64,000 bases of DNA from Paratinospora sagittata (Eukaryota; Streptophyta; Magnoliopsida; Ranunculales; Menispermaceae). Shown here in pieces: positions 24,054-37,200 of this stretch. How positions within the stretch are numbered: position 1 is the stretch's first letter; each line of letters starts with the position of its first letter. The notes beneath the pieces are model-generated. The model worked only from the letters and a program-made list of their open reading frames with translations, ran no database searches and had not been told where the DNA came from. Made by a program: the position numbers and the translations under genes. The stretch lies in the NCBI GenBank assembly GCA_035771175.1, contig JAYMFD010003961.1, positions 1 to 64,000 of the forward strand. Reading direction: 5' to 3'.

Positions 24054-24951
24054 AGAAAGCAATCCGGTGGATTGATCGCGATTGCCTCAAACACATTTTT
24101 TAAGTAAATTTAGTTCATTTAAACCACAATTTGAGATTTGGGGGTCAAAAATTCACCGGGATATTGGAACGGAGTTCCATCTATTCCGGGGCTTCCTAGA
24201 AGGATATTGGGACGCGCTCAAAGAGTTGGTGGAGAAAGCAATCTGGTGGATTGGTCGCGATTGCCTCAAACACATTTTCTAAGTAAATTTAGTTCATTTA
24301 AACCAAAATTTGATATTTAAGGGTCAAAAATTCATCGGGATATTCGAACGGAGTTCCATCTATTCTGGGGGGTTGATAGAAGGATATTGGGACTCGCTTA
24401 AAGAGTAGGTGGAGAAAGCAATCCGGTGGATTGATCGCGATTGCCTCAAACACATTTTCTAAGTAAATTTAGTTCATTTAAACCAAAATTTGAGATTTGG
24501 GGGTCAAAAATTCACCGGGATATTGGAACGGAGTTCCATCTATTCCGGGGCTTCCTAGAAGGATATTGGGACTCGCTCAAAGAGTTGGTGGAGAAAGCAA
24601 TCTGGTGGATTGGTAGCGATTGCCTCGAACACATTTTCTAAGTAAATTTAGTTCATTTAAACCAAATTTTGATATTTAGGGGTCAAAAATTCATCGGGAT
24701 ATTCGAACGGAGTTCCATCTATTCTGGGGGGTTGAAAGAAGGATATTGGGACTCGCTTAAAGAGTAGGTGGAGAAAGCAATCCGGTGGATTGATCGCGAT
24801 TGCCTCAAACACATTCTCTAAGTAAATTTAGTTCATTTAAACCAAAATTTGAGATTTGGGGGTCAGAAATTCATCTGGATATTGGAAAAGAGTTCCATCT
24901 ATTCTGGGGGGTTGTTCGAAGGATATTGGGACTCGCTTAAAGAGTAAGTGG
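24054..24951 (+). repeat. HOR copy 8, first five monomers, then order breaks
   Basis: m1-m5 start at 24,054, 24,233, 24,413, 24,592 and 24,772. m1 here reads GATCGCG rather than GATCGTG. The next monomer (24,952) begins like m6, but its second half is m11/B type (TTCCATCTATTCTGGGGGG instead of TTCTATCTATTCCGGGGC). The canonical order therefore ends within it, at or before about 25,073. This is the boundary between the two domains. Confidence 0.85.
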
Positions 24952-27459
24952 AGAAAGCAATCCGGTGGATTGGTCGCGATTGCCTCAATTTCTTTTTCAA
25001 AGTATATTTAGTTCATTTAAACCAAAATTTGATATTTAGGGGTCAAAAATTCATCGGGATATTCGAACGGAGTTCCATCTATTCTGGGGGGTTGATAGAA
25101 GGATATTGGGACTCGCTTAAAGAGTAGGTGGAGAAAGCAATCCGATGGATTGATCGCGATTGCCTCAAACACATTTTTTAAGTAAATTTAGTTCATTTAA
25201 ACCAAAATTTGAGATTTGGGGGTCAAAAATTCATCTGGATATTGGAAAAGAGTTCCATCTATTCTGGGGGGTTGTTCGAAGGATATTGGGACTCGCTTAA
25301 AGAGTAGGTGGAGAAAGCAACCCGGTGGATTGGTCGCGATTGCCTCAATTTCTTTTTCAAAGTATATTTAGTTCATTTAAACCAAAATTTTAGATTTGGG
25401 GGTCAAAAATTCTCCGGGATATTAGAATGGAGTTCCATCTATTCTGGGGATTCCTAGAAGGATATTGGGACTCGCTCAAAGAGTTGGTGGAGAAAGCAAT
25501 CTGGTGGATTGGTAGCGATTGCCTCAAACACATTTTCTAAGTAAATTTAGTTCATTTAAACCAAAATTTGATATTTAGGGGTCAAAAATTCATCGGGATG
25601 TTCGAACGGAGTTCCATCTATTCTGGGGGGTTGCTAGAAGGATATTGGGACTCGCTTAAAGAGTAGGTGGAGAAAGCAATCCGGTGGATTGATCGCGATT
25701 GCCTCAAACACATTTTCTAAGTAAATTTAGTTCATTTAAACCAAAATTTGAGATTTGGGGGTCAAAAATTCACCGGGATATTGGAACGGAGTTCCATCTA
25801 TTCCGCGGCTTCCTAGAAGGATATTGGGACTCGCTCAAAAAGTTGGTGGAGAAAGCAATATGGTGGATTGGTAGCGATTGCCTCAAACACATTTTCTAAG
25901 TAAATTTAGTTCATTTAAACCAAAATTTGAGATTTGGGCGTCAAAAATTCACCGGGATATTGGAACGGAGTTCCATCTATTCCGGGGCTTCCTAGAAGGA
26001 TATTGGGACTCGCTCAAAGAGTTGGTGGAGAAAGCAATATGGTGGATTGGTAGCGATTGCCTCAAACACATTTTCTAAGTAAATTTAGTTCATTTAAACC
26101 AAAATTTGATATTTAGGGGTCAAAAATTCATCTGGATATTGGAAAAGAGTTCCATCTATTCCGTGGGTTCCTATAAGGATAATGGGACTCGATCAAAGAG
26201 TTGGTGGAGAAAGCAATCTGGTGGATTGGTCGCGATTGCCTCAAACAAATTTTCTAGGTAAATTTAATTCATTTAAACCAAAATTTGATATTTAGGGGTC
26301 AAAAATTCATCGGGATGTTCGAACGGAGTTCCATCTATTCTGGGGGTTGCTAGAAGGATATTGGGACTCGCTTAAAGAGTAGGTGGAGAAAGCAATCCGG
26401 TGGATTGACCGCGATTGCCTCAAACACATTTTCTAAGTAAATTTAGTTCATTTAAACCAAAATTTGAGATTTGGGGGTCAAAAATTCACCGGGATATTGG
26501 AACGGAGTTCCATCTATTCCGGGGCTTCCTAGAAGGATATTGGGACTCGCTCAAAGAGTTGGTGGAGAAAGCAATCTGGTGGATTGGTCGCGATTGCCTC
26601 AAACACATTTTCTAAGTAAATTTAGTTCATTTAAAACAAAATTTGATATTTAGGGGTCAAAAATTCTCCGGGATATTGGAACGGAGTTCCATCTATTCTG
26701 GGGATTCCTAAAAGGATATTGGGACTCGCTCAAAGAGTTGGTGGAGAAAGCAATCTGGTGGATTGGTAGCGATTGCTCCAACACATTTTCTAAGTAAATT
26801 TAGTTCATTTAAACCAAAATTTGATATTTAGGGGTCAAAAATTCATCGGGATGTTCGAACGGAGTTCCCTCTATTCTGGGGGGTTGCTAGAAGGATATTG
26901 GAACTCGCTTAAAGAATAGGTGGAGAAAGCAATCCGGTGGATTGATCGCGATTGCCTCAAACACATTTTCTAAGTAAATTTAGTTCATTTAAACCAAAAT
27001 TTGAGATTTGGGGGTCAAAAATTCATCTGGATATTGGAAAAGAGTTCCATCTATTCTGGGGGGTTGTTCGAAGGATATTGGGACTCGCTTAAAGAGTAGG
27101 TGGAGAAAGCAATCCGGTGGATTGGTCGCGATTGCCTCAATTTCTTTTTCAAAGTATATTTAGTTCATTTAAACCAAAATTTTAGATTTGGGGGTCAAAA
27201 ATTCTCCGGGATATTGGAACGGAGTTCCATCTATTCTGGGGATTCCTAGAAGGATATTGGGACTCGCTCAAAGAGTTGGTGGAGAAAGCAATCTGGTGGA
27301 TTGGTAGCGATTGCCTCAAACAAATTTTCTAAGTAAATTTAGTTCACTTAAACCAAAATTTTATTTAGGGGTCAAAAATTCATCGGGATGTTCGAACGGA
27401 GTTCCATCTATTCTGGGGGTTGCTAGAAGGATATTGGGACTCGCTTAAAGAGTAGGTGG
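24952..27459 (+). repeat. First right-domain block, 14 monomers with new types
   Basis: Monomer starts are 24,952, 25,132, 25,312, 25,491, 25,671, 25,850, 26,029, 26,208, 26,387, 26,566, 26,745, 26,924, 27,104 and 27,283. New types appear at 25,850 (n1, GGGCGTC), 26,029 (n2) and 26,208 (n3). The part from 25,671 to about 26,500 recurs at 36,257 with an offset of 10,586 bp, and again at 42,538 and 45,584. The 27,283 monomer has a 2-base deletion (AAATTTTATTTAGG). Confidence 0.82.
26029..26386 (+). repeat. Right-domain-specific dimer n2-n3
   Basis: n2 has CATCTGGATATTGGAAAAG followed by CCGTGGGTTCCTATAAGG, ATAATGGGACTCGATC and an A-type end. n3 has CAAACAAATTTTCTAGG, TAAATTTAATTC and then GGATGTTCG with GTTGCTAG. 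I saw this pair only right of 26,000. It recurs near 29,437, 36,615, 42,896, 45,942, 56,175, 56,534, 59,764, 60,123 and 62,275. It marks right-domain units much as m1 marks left-domain units. Confidence 0.85.
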
Positions 27460-28357
27460 AGAAAGCAATCCGGTGGATTGATCGCGATTGCCTCAAACAC
27501 ATTTTCTAAGTAAATTTAGTTCATTTAAACCAAAATTTGAGATTTGGGGGTCAAAAATTCACCGGGATATTGGAACGGAGTTCCATCTATTCCGGGGGTT
27601 CCTAGAAGGATATTGGGACTCGCTCAAAAAGTTGGTGGAGAAAGCAATCTGGTGGATTGGTAGCGATTGCCTCGAACACATTTTCTAAGTAAATTTAGTT
27701 CATTTAAACCAAAATTTGATATTTAGGGGTCAAAAATTCATCGGGATATTCGAACGGAGTTCCATCTATTCTGGGGGGTTGATAGAAGGATATTGGGACT
27801 CGCTTAAAGAGTAGGTGGAGAAAGCAATCCGGTGGATTGGTCGCGATTGCCTCAATTTCTTTTTCAAAGTATATTTAGTTCATTTAAACCAAAATTTTAG
27901 ATTTGGGGGTCAAAAATTCTCCGGGATATTGGAATGGAGTTCCATCTATTCTGGGGATTCCTAGAAGGATATTGGGACTCGCTTAAAGAGTAGGTGGAGA
28001 AAGCAATCCGGTGGATTGGTCGCGATTGCCTCAATTTCTTTTTCAAAGTATATTTAGTTCATTTAAACCAAAATTTGATATTTAGGGGTCAAAAATTCAT
28101 CGGGATATTCGAACGGAGTTCCATCTATTCTGGGGGGTTGATAGAAGGATATTGGGACTCGCTTAAAGAGTAGGTGGAGAAATCAATCCGATGGATTGAT
28201 CGCGATTGCCTCAAACACATTTTTTAAGTAAATTTAGTTCATTTAAACCAAAATTTGATATTTAGGGGTCAAAAATTCATCGGGATGTTCGAACGGAGTT
28301 CCATCTATTCTGGGGGGTTGCTAGAAGGATATTGGGACTCGCTTAAAGAGTAGGTGG
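27460..28357 (+). repeat. 5-mer tandem duplication, copy 1 (898 bp)
   Basis: The order is an m19-like monomer, m20, an m17-type hybrid with CTTAAAGAGTAGG end, m11, then an m12-like monomer. The next five monomers repeat it at an offset of 898 bp. Both copies share the private change AAATCAATCCGATGG before the last monomer, which supports a recent duplication. Confidence 0.87.
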
Positions 28358-29256
28358 AGAAAGCAATCCGGTGGATTGATCGCGATTGCCTCAAACACAT
28401 TTTCTAAGTAAATTTAGTTCATTTAAACCAAAATTTGAGATTTGGGGGTCAAAAATTCACCGGGATATTGGAACGGAGTTCCATCTATTCCGGGGCTTCC
28501 TAGAAGGATATTGGGACTCGCTCAAAAAGTTGGTGGAGAAAGCAATCTGGTGGATTGGTAGCGATTGCCTCGAACACATTTTCTAAGTAAATTTAGTTCA
28601 TTTAAACCAAAATTTGATATTTAGGGGTCAAAAATTCATCGGGATATTCGAACGGAGTTCCATCTATTCTGGGGGGTTGATAGAAGGATATTGGGACTCG
28701 CTTAAAGAGTAGGTGGAGAAAGCAATCCGGTGGATTGGTCGCGATTGCCTCAATTTCTTTTTCAAAGTATATTTAGTTCATTTAAACCAAAATTTTAGAT
28801 TTGGGGGTCAAAAATTCTCCGGGATATTGGAATGGAGTTCCATCTATTCTGGGGATTCCTAGAAGGATATTGGGACTCGCTTAAAGAGTAGGTGGAGAAA
28901 GCAATCCGGTGGATTGGTCGCGATTGCCTCAATTTCTTTTTCAAAGTATATTTAGTTCATTTAAACCAAAATTTGATATTTAGGGGTCAAAAATTCATCG
29001 GGATATTCGAACGGAGTTCCATCTATTCTGGGGGGTTGATAGAAGGATATTGGGACTCGCTTAAAGAGTAGGTGGAGAAATCAATCCGATGGATTGATCG
29101 CGATTGCCTCAAACACATTTTTTAAGTAAATTTAGTTCATTTAAACCAAAATTTGATATTTAGGGGTCAAAAAATTCATCGGGATGTTCGAACGGAGTTC
29201 CATCTATTCTGGGGGGTTGCTAGAAGGATATTGGGACTCGCTTAAAGAGTAGGTGG
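28358..29256 (+). repeat. 5-mer tandem duplication, copy 2 (899 bp)
   Basis: It repeats 27,460-28,357 and includes the shared AAATCAATCCGATGG variant. It differs by GGGGCTTCC for GGGGGTTCC in the first monomer and by one extra A in GGTCAAAAAATTC near 29,171. The following monomer at 29,257 starts like a third copy but continues into n2-n3. Confidence 0.87.
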
Positions 29257-31228
29257 AGAAAGCAATCCGGTGGATTGATCGCGATTGCCTCAAACACATT
29301 TTTCTAAGTAAATTTAGTTCATTTAAACCAAAATTTGAGATTTGGGGGTCAAAAATTCACCGGGATATTGGAACGGAGTTCCATCTATTCCGGGGCTTCC
29401 TAGAAGGATATTGGGACTCGCTCAAAGAGTTGGTGGAGAAAGCAATATGGTGGATTGGTAGCGATTGCCTCAAACACATTTTCTAAGTAAATTTAGTTCA
29501 TTTAAACCAAAATTTGATATTTAGGGGTCAAAAATTCATCTGGATATTGGAAAAGAGTTCCATCTATTCCGTGGGTTCCTATAAGGATAATGGGACTCGA
29601 TCAAAGAGTTGGTGGAGAAAGCAATCTGGTGGATTGGTTGCGATTGCCTCAAACAAATTTTCTAGGTAAATTTAATTCATTTAAACCAAAATTTGATATT
29701 TAGGGGTCAAAAATTCATCGGGATGTTCGAACGGAGTTCCATCTATTCTGGGGGTTGCTAGAAGGATATTGGGACTCGCTTAAAGAGTAGGTGGAGAAAG
29801 CAATCCGGTGGATTGACCGCGATTGCCTCAAACACATTTTCTAAGTAAATTTAGTTCATTTAAACCAAAATTTGAGATTTGGGGGTCAAAAATTTATCTG
29901 GATATTGGAAAAGAGTTCCATCTATTCTGGGGGGTTGTTCGAAGGATATTGGGACTCGCTTAAAGACTAGGTGGAGAAAGCAATCCGGTGGATTGGTCGC
30001 GATTGCCTCAATTTCTTTTTCAAAGTATATTTAGTTCATTTAAACCAAAATTTTAGATTTGGGGGTCAAAAATTCTCCGGGATATTGGAATGGAGTTCCA
30101 TCTATTCTGGGGATTCCTAGAAGGATATTGGGACTCGCTCAAAGAGTTGGTGGAGAAAGCATTCTGGTGGATTGGTAGCGATTTCCTCAAACACATTTTC
30201 TAAGTAAATTTAGTTCATTTAAACCAAAATTTGATATTTAGGGGTCAAAAATTCATCGGGATGTTCGAACGGAGTTCCATCTATTCTGGGGGGTTGCTAG
30301 AAGGATATTGGGACTCGCTTAAAGAGTAGGTGGAGAAAGCAATCCGGTGGATTGATCGCGATTGCCTCAAACACATTTTCTAAGTAAATTTAGTTCATTT
30401 AAAACAAAATTTGATATTTAGGGGTCAAAAATTCTCCGGGATATTGGAACGGAGTTCCTTCTATTCTTGGGATTCCTATAAGGATATTGGGACTCGCTCA
30501 AAGAGTTGGTGGAGAAAGCAATCTGGTGGATTGGTAGCGATTGCTCCAACACCTTTTCTAAGTAAATTTAGTTCATTGAACCAAAATTTGATATTTAGGG
30601 GTCAAAAATTCATCGGGATGTTCGAACGGAGTTCATCTATTCTGGGGGGTTGCTAGAAGGATATTGGAACTCGCTTAAAGAGTAGGTGGAGAAAGCAATA
30701 CGGTGGATTGATCGCGATTGCCTCAAACACATTTTCTAAGTAAATTTAGTTCATTTAAACCAAAATTTGAGATTTGGGGGTCAAAAATTCACCGGGATGT
30801 TGGAACGGAGTTCCATCTATTCCGGGGCTTCCTAGAAGGATATTGGGACTCGCTCAAAGAGTTGGTGGAGAAGGCAATCTGATGGATTGGTAGCGATTGC
30901 CTCGAACACATTTTCTAAGTAAATTTAGTTCATTTAAACCAAATTTTGATATTTAGGGGTCAAAAATTCATCGGGATATTCGAACGGAGTTCCATCTATT
31001 CTGGGGGGTTGATAGAAGGATATTGGGACTCGCTTAAAGAGTAGGTGGAGAAAGCAATCCGGTGGATTGATCGCGATTGCCTCAAACACATTTTCTAAGT
31101 AAATTTAGTTCATTTAAACCAAAATTTTAGATTTGGGGTTCAGAAATTCTTCTGGATATTGGAAAAGAGTTCCATCTATTCTGGGGGGTTGTTCGAAGGA
31201 TATTGGGACTCGCTTAAAGAGTAAGTGG
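29257..31228 (+). repeat. Mixed right-domain block of 11 monomers
   Basis: It contains an A monomer, n2-n3 (29,437-29,794), a C monomer with GACCGCG and the private change AAAGACTAGG, m17, m18, an m14'-like hybrid (30,333), m15, an A monomer with GGGATGTTGG (30,690), m4 with GAAGGCAATC, and a C monomer with GGGGTTCAGAAATTCTTC (31,049). The last five types recur in the same order near 48,455-49,353 and 51,867-52,763. AAAGACTAGG recurs near 62,804. Confidence 0.8.
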
Positions 31229-34200
31229 AGAAAGCAATCCGGTGGATTGGTCGCGATTGCCTCAATTTCTTTTTCAAAGTATATTTAGTTCATTTAAACC
31301 AAAATTTGATATTTAGGGGTCAAAAATTCATCGGGATATTCGAACGGAGTTCCATCTATTCTGGGGGGTTGATAGAAGGATATTGGGACTCGCTTAAAGA
31401 GTAGGTGGAGAAAGCAATCCGGTGGATTGATCGCGATTGCCTCAAACACATTTTTTAAGTAAATTTAGTTCATTTAAACCAAAATTTGATATTTAGGGGT
31501 CAAAAATTCATCGGGATGTTCGAACGGAGTTCCATCTATTCTGGGGGGTTGCTAGAAGGATATTGGGACTCGCTTAAAGAGTAGGTGGAGAAAGCAATCC
31601 GGTGGATTGATCGCGATTGCCTCAAACACATTTTCTAAGTAAATTTAGTTCATTTAAACCAAAATTTGAGATTTGGGGGTCAAAAATTCACCGGGATATT
31701 GGAACGGAGTTCCATCTATTCCGGGGCTTCCTAGAAGGATATTGGGACTCGCTCAAAGAGTTGGTGGAGAAAGCAATCTGGTGGATTGGTCGCGATTGCC
31801 TCAAACACATTTTCTAAGTAAATTTAGTTCATTTAAAACAAAATTTGATATTTAGGGGTCAAAAATTCTCCGGGATATTGGAACGGAGTTCCATCTATTC
31901 TGGGGATTCCTATAAGGATATTGGGACTCGCTCAAAGAGTTGGTGGAGAAAGCAATCTGGTGGAATGGTAGCGATTGCTCCAACACCTTTTCTAAGTAAA
32001 TTTAGTTCATTTAAACCAAAATTTGATATTTAGGGGTCAAAAATTCATCGGGATGTTCGAACGGAGTTCCCTCTATTCTGGGGGGTTGCTAGAAGGATAT
32101 TGGAACTCGCTTAAAGAGTAGGTGGAGAAAGCAATCCGGTGGATTGATCGCGATTGCCTCAAACACATTTTCTAAGTAAATTTAGTTCATTTAAACCAAA
32201 ATTTGAGATTTGGGGGTCAGAAATTCATCTGGATATTGGAAAAGAGTTCCATCTATTCTGGGGGGTTGTTCGAAGGATATTGGGACTCGCTTAAAAAGTA
32301 AGTGGAGAAAGCAATCCGGTGGATTGGTCGCGATTGCCTCAATTTCTTTTTCAAAGTATATTTAGTTCATTTAAACCAAAATTTGATATTTAGGGGTCAA
32401 AAATTCATCGGGATATTCGAACGGAGTTCCATCTATTCTGGGGGGTTGATAGAAGGATATTGGGACTCGCTTAAAGAGTAGGTGGAGAAAGCAATCCGGT
32501 GGATTGATCGCGATTGCCTCAAACACATTTTTTAAGTAAATTTAGTTCATTTAAACCAAAATTTGATATTTAGGGGTCAAAAATTCATCGGGATGTTCGA
32601 ACGGAGTTCCCTCTATTCTGGGGGGTTGCTAGAAGGATATTGGGACTCGCTTAAAGAGTAGGTGGAGAAAGCAATCCGGTGGATTGATCGCGATTGCCTC
32701 AAACACATTTTCTATGTAAATTTAGTTCATTTAAACCAAAATTTGAGATTTGGGGGTCAAAAATTCACCGGGATATTGGAACGGAGTTCCATCTATTCCG
32801 GGGCTTCCTAGAAGGATATTGGGACTCGCTCAAAGAGTTGGTGGAGAAAGCAATATGGTGGATTGGTCGCGATTGCCTCAAACACATTTTCTAAGTAAAT
32901 TTAGTTCATTTAAAACAAAATTTGATATTTAGGGGTCAAAAATTCTCCGGGATAATGGAACGGAGTTCCATCTATTCTGGGGATTCCTATAAGGATATTG
33001 GGACTCGCTCAAAGAGTTGGTGGAGAAAGCAATCTGGTGGATTGGTAGCGATTGCTCCAACACCTTTTCTAAGTAAATTTAGTTCATTTAAACCAAAATT
33101 TGATATTTAGGGGTCAAAAATTCATCGGGATGTTCGAACGGAGTTCCCTCTATTCTGGGGGGTTGCTAGAAGGATATTGGAACTCGCTTAAAGAGTAGGT
33201 GGAGAAAGCAATCCGGTGGATTGGTCGCGATTGCCTCAATTTCTTTTTCAAAGTATATTTAGTTCATTTAAACCAAAATTTTAGATTTGGGGGTCAAAAA
33301 TTCTCCGGGATATTGGAATGGAGTTCCATCTATTCTGGGGATTCCTAGAAGGATATTGGGACTCGCTCAAAGAGTTGGTGGAGAAAGCAATCTGGTGGAT
33401 TGGTAGCGATTGCCTCAAACACATTTTCTAAGTAAATTTAGTTCATTTAAACCAAAATTTGAGATTTGGGGGTCAAAAATTCATCTGGATATTGGAAAAG
33501 AGTTCCATCTATTCTGGGGGGTTGTTCGAAGGATATTGGGACTCGCTTAAAGAGTAGGTGGAGAAAGCAATCCGGTGGATTGGTCGCGATTGCCTCAATT
33601 TCTTTTTCAAAGTATATTTAGTTCATTTAAACCAAAATTTTAGATTTGGGGGTCAAAAATTCTCCGGGATATTGGAATGGAGTTCCATCTATTCTGGGGA
33701 TTCCTAGAAGGATATTGGGACTCGCTCAAAGAGTTGGTGGAGAAAGCAATCTGGTGGATTGGTAGCGATTGCCTCAAACACATTTTCTAAGTAAATTTAG
33801 TTCATTTAAACCAAAATTTGATATTTAGGGGTCAAAAATTCATCGGGATGTTCGAACGGAGTTCCATCTATTCTGGGGGGTTGCTAGAAGGATATTGGGA
33901 CTCGCTTAAAGAGTAGGTGGAGAAAGCAATCCGGTGGATTGATCGCGATTGCCTCAAACACATTTTCTAAGTAAATTTAGTTCATTTAAACCAAAATTTG
34001 AGATTTGGGGGTCAAAAATTCACCGGGATATTGGAATGGAGTTCCATCTATTCCGGGGGTTCCTAGAAGGATATTGGGACTCGCTCAAAAAGTTGGTGGA
34101 GAAAGCAATCTGGTGGATTGGTAGCGATTGCCTCGAACACATTTTCTAAGTAAATTTAGTTCATTTAAACCAAAATTTGATATTTAGGGGTCAAAAATTC

Positions 34201-37200
34201 ATCGCGATATTCGAACGGAGTTCCATCTATTCTGGGGGGTTGATAGAAGGATATTGGGACTCGCTTAAAGAGTAGGTGGAGAAAGCAATCCGGTGGATTG
34301 ATCGCGATTGCCTCAAACACATTTTTTAAGTAAATTTAGTTCATTTAAACCACAATTTGAGATTTGGGGGTCAAAAATTCACCGGGTTTATTGGAACGGA
34401 GTTCCATCTATTCCGGGGCTTCCTGGAAGGATATTGGGACGCGCTCAAAGAGTTGGTGGAGAAAGCAATCTGGTGGATTGGTCGCGATTGCCTCAAACAC
34501 ATTTTCTAAGTAAATTTAGTTCATTTAAACCAAAATTTGATATTTAGGGGTCAAAAATTCATCGGGATATTCGAACGGAGTTCCATCTATTCTGGGGGGT
34601 TGATAGAAGGATATTGGGACTCGCTTAAAGAGTAGGTGGAGAAAGCAATCCGGTGGATTGATCGCGATTGCCTCAAACACATTTTCTAAGTAAATTTAGT
34701 TCATTTAAACCAAAATTTGAGATTTGGGGGTCAAAAATTCACCGGGATATTGGAATGGAGTTCCATCTATTCCGGGGGTTCCTAGAAGGATATTGGGACT
34801 CGCTCAAAAAGTTGGTGGAGAAAGCAATCTGGTGGATTGGTAGCGATTGCCTCGAACACATTTTCTAAGTAAATTTAGTTCATTTAAACCAAAATTTGAT
34901 ATTTAGGGGTCAAAAATTCATCGCGATATTCGAACGGAGTTCCATCTTTTCTGGGGGGTTGATAGAAGGATATTGGGACTCGCTTAAAGAGTAGGTGGAG
35001 AAAGAAATCCGGTGGATTGATCGCGATTGCCTCAAACACATTTTTTAAGTAAATTTAGTTCATTTAAACCACAATTTGAGATTTGGGGGTCAAAAATTCA
35101 CCGGGATATTGGAACGGAGTTCCATCTATTCCGGGGCTTCCTGGAAGGATATTGGGACGCGCTCAAAGAGTTGGTGGAGAAAGCAATCTGGTGGATTGGT
35201 CGCGATTGCCTCAAACACATTTTCTAAGTAAATTTAGTTCATTTAAACCAAAATTTGATATTTAGGGGTCAAAAATTCATCGGGATATTCGAACGGAGTT
35301 CCATCTATTCTGGGGGGTTGATAGAAGGATATTGGGACTCGCTTAAAGAGTAGGTGGAGAAAGCAATCCGGTGGATTGATCGCGATTGCCTCAAACACAT
35401 TTTCTAAGTAAATTTAGTTCATTTAAACCAAAATTTGAGATTTGGGGGTCAGAAATTCATCTGGATATTGGAAAAGAGTTCCATCTATTCTGGGGGGTTG
35501 TTCGAAGGATATTGGGACTCGCTTAAAGAGTAGGTGGAGAAAGCAATCCGGTGGATTGGTCGCGATTGCCTCAATTTCTTTTTCAAAGTATATTTAGTTC
35601 ATTTAAACCAAAATTTGATATTTAGGGGTCAAAAATTTATCGGGATATTCGAATGGAGTTCCATCTATTCTGGGGGGTTGATAGAAGGATATTGGGACTC
35701 GCTTAAAGAGTAGGTGGAGAAAGCAATCCGATGGATTGATCGCGATTGCCTCAAACACATTTTTTAAGTAAATTTAGTTCATTTAAACCAAAATTTGAGA
35801 TTTGGGGGTCAAAAATTCATCTGGATATTGGAAAAGAGTTCCATCTATTCTGGGGGGTTGTTCGAAGGATATTGGGACTCGCTTAAAGAGTAGGTGGAGA
35901 AAGCAATCCGGTGGATTGGTCGCGATTGCCTCAATTTCTTTTTCAAAGTATATTTAGTTCATTTAAACCAAAATTTTAGATTTGGGGGTCAAAAATTCTC
36001 CGGGATATTAGAATGGAGTTCCATCTATTCTGGGGATTCCTAGAAGGATATTGGGACTCGCTCAAAGAGTTGGTGGAGAAAGCAATCTGGTGGATTGGTA
36101 GCGATTGCCTCAAACACATTTTCTAAGTAAATTTAGTTCATTTAAACCAAAATTTGATATTTAGTGGTCAAAAATTCATCGGGATGTTCGAACGGAGTTC
36201 CATCTATTCTGGGGGGTTGCTAGAAGGATATTAGGACTCGCTTAAAGAGTAGGTGGAGAAAGCAATCCGGTGGATTGATCGCGATTGCCTCAAACACATT
36301 TTCTAAGTAAATTTAGTTCATTTAAACCAAAATTTGAGATTTGGTGGTCAAAAATTCACCGGGATATTGGAACGGAGTTCCATCTATTCCGGGGCTTCCT
36401 AGAAGGATATTGGGACTCGCTCAAAAAGTTGGTGGAGAAAGCAATATGGTGGATTGGTAGCGATTGCCTCAAACACATTTTCTAAGTAAATTTAGTTCAT
36501 TTAAACCAAAATTTGAGATTTGGGCGTCAAAAATTCACCGGGATATTGGAACGGAGTTCCATCTATTCCGGGGCTTCCTAGAAGGATATTGGGACTCGCT
36601 CAAAGAGTTGGTGGAGAAAGCAATATGGTGGATTGGTAGCGATTGCCTCAAACACATTTTCTAAGTAAATTTAGTTCATTTAAACCAAAATTTGATATTT
36701 AGGGGTCAAAAATTCATCTGGATATTGGAAAAGAGTTCCATCTATTCCGTGGGTTCCTATAAGGATAATGGGACTCGATCAAAGAGTTGGTGGAGAAAGC
36801 AATCTGGTGGATTGGTCGTGATTGCCTCAAACAAATTTTCTACTTAAATTTAATTCATTTAAACCAAAATTTGATATTTAGGGGTCAAAAATTCATCGGG
36901 ATGTTCGAACGGAGTTCCATCTATTCTGGGGGTTGCTAGAAGGATATTGGGACTCGCTTAAAGAGTAGGTGGAGAAAGCAATCCGGTGGATTGACCGCGA
37001 TTGCCTCAAACACATTTTCTAAGTAAATTTAGTTCATTTAAACCAAAATTTGAGATTTGGGGGTCAAAAATTCACCGGGATATTGGAACGGAGTTCCATC
37101 TATTCCGGGGCTTCCTAGAAGGATATTGGGACTCGCTCAAAAAGTTGGTGGAGAAAGCAATCTGGTGGATTGGTAGCGATTGCCTCGAACACATTTTCTA

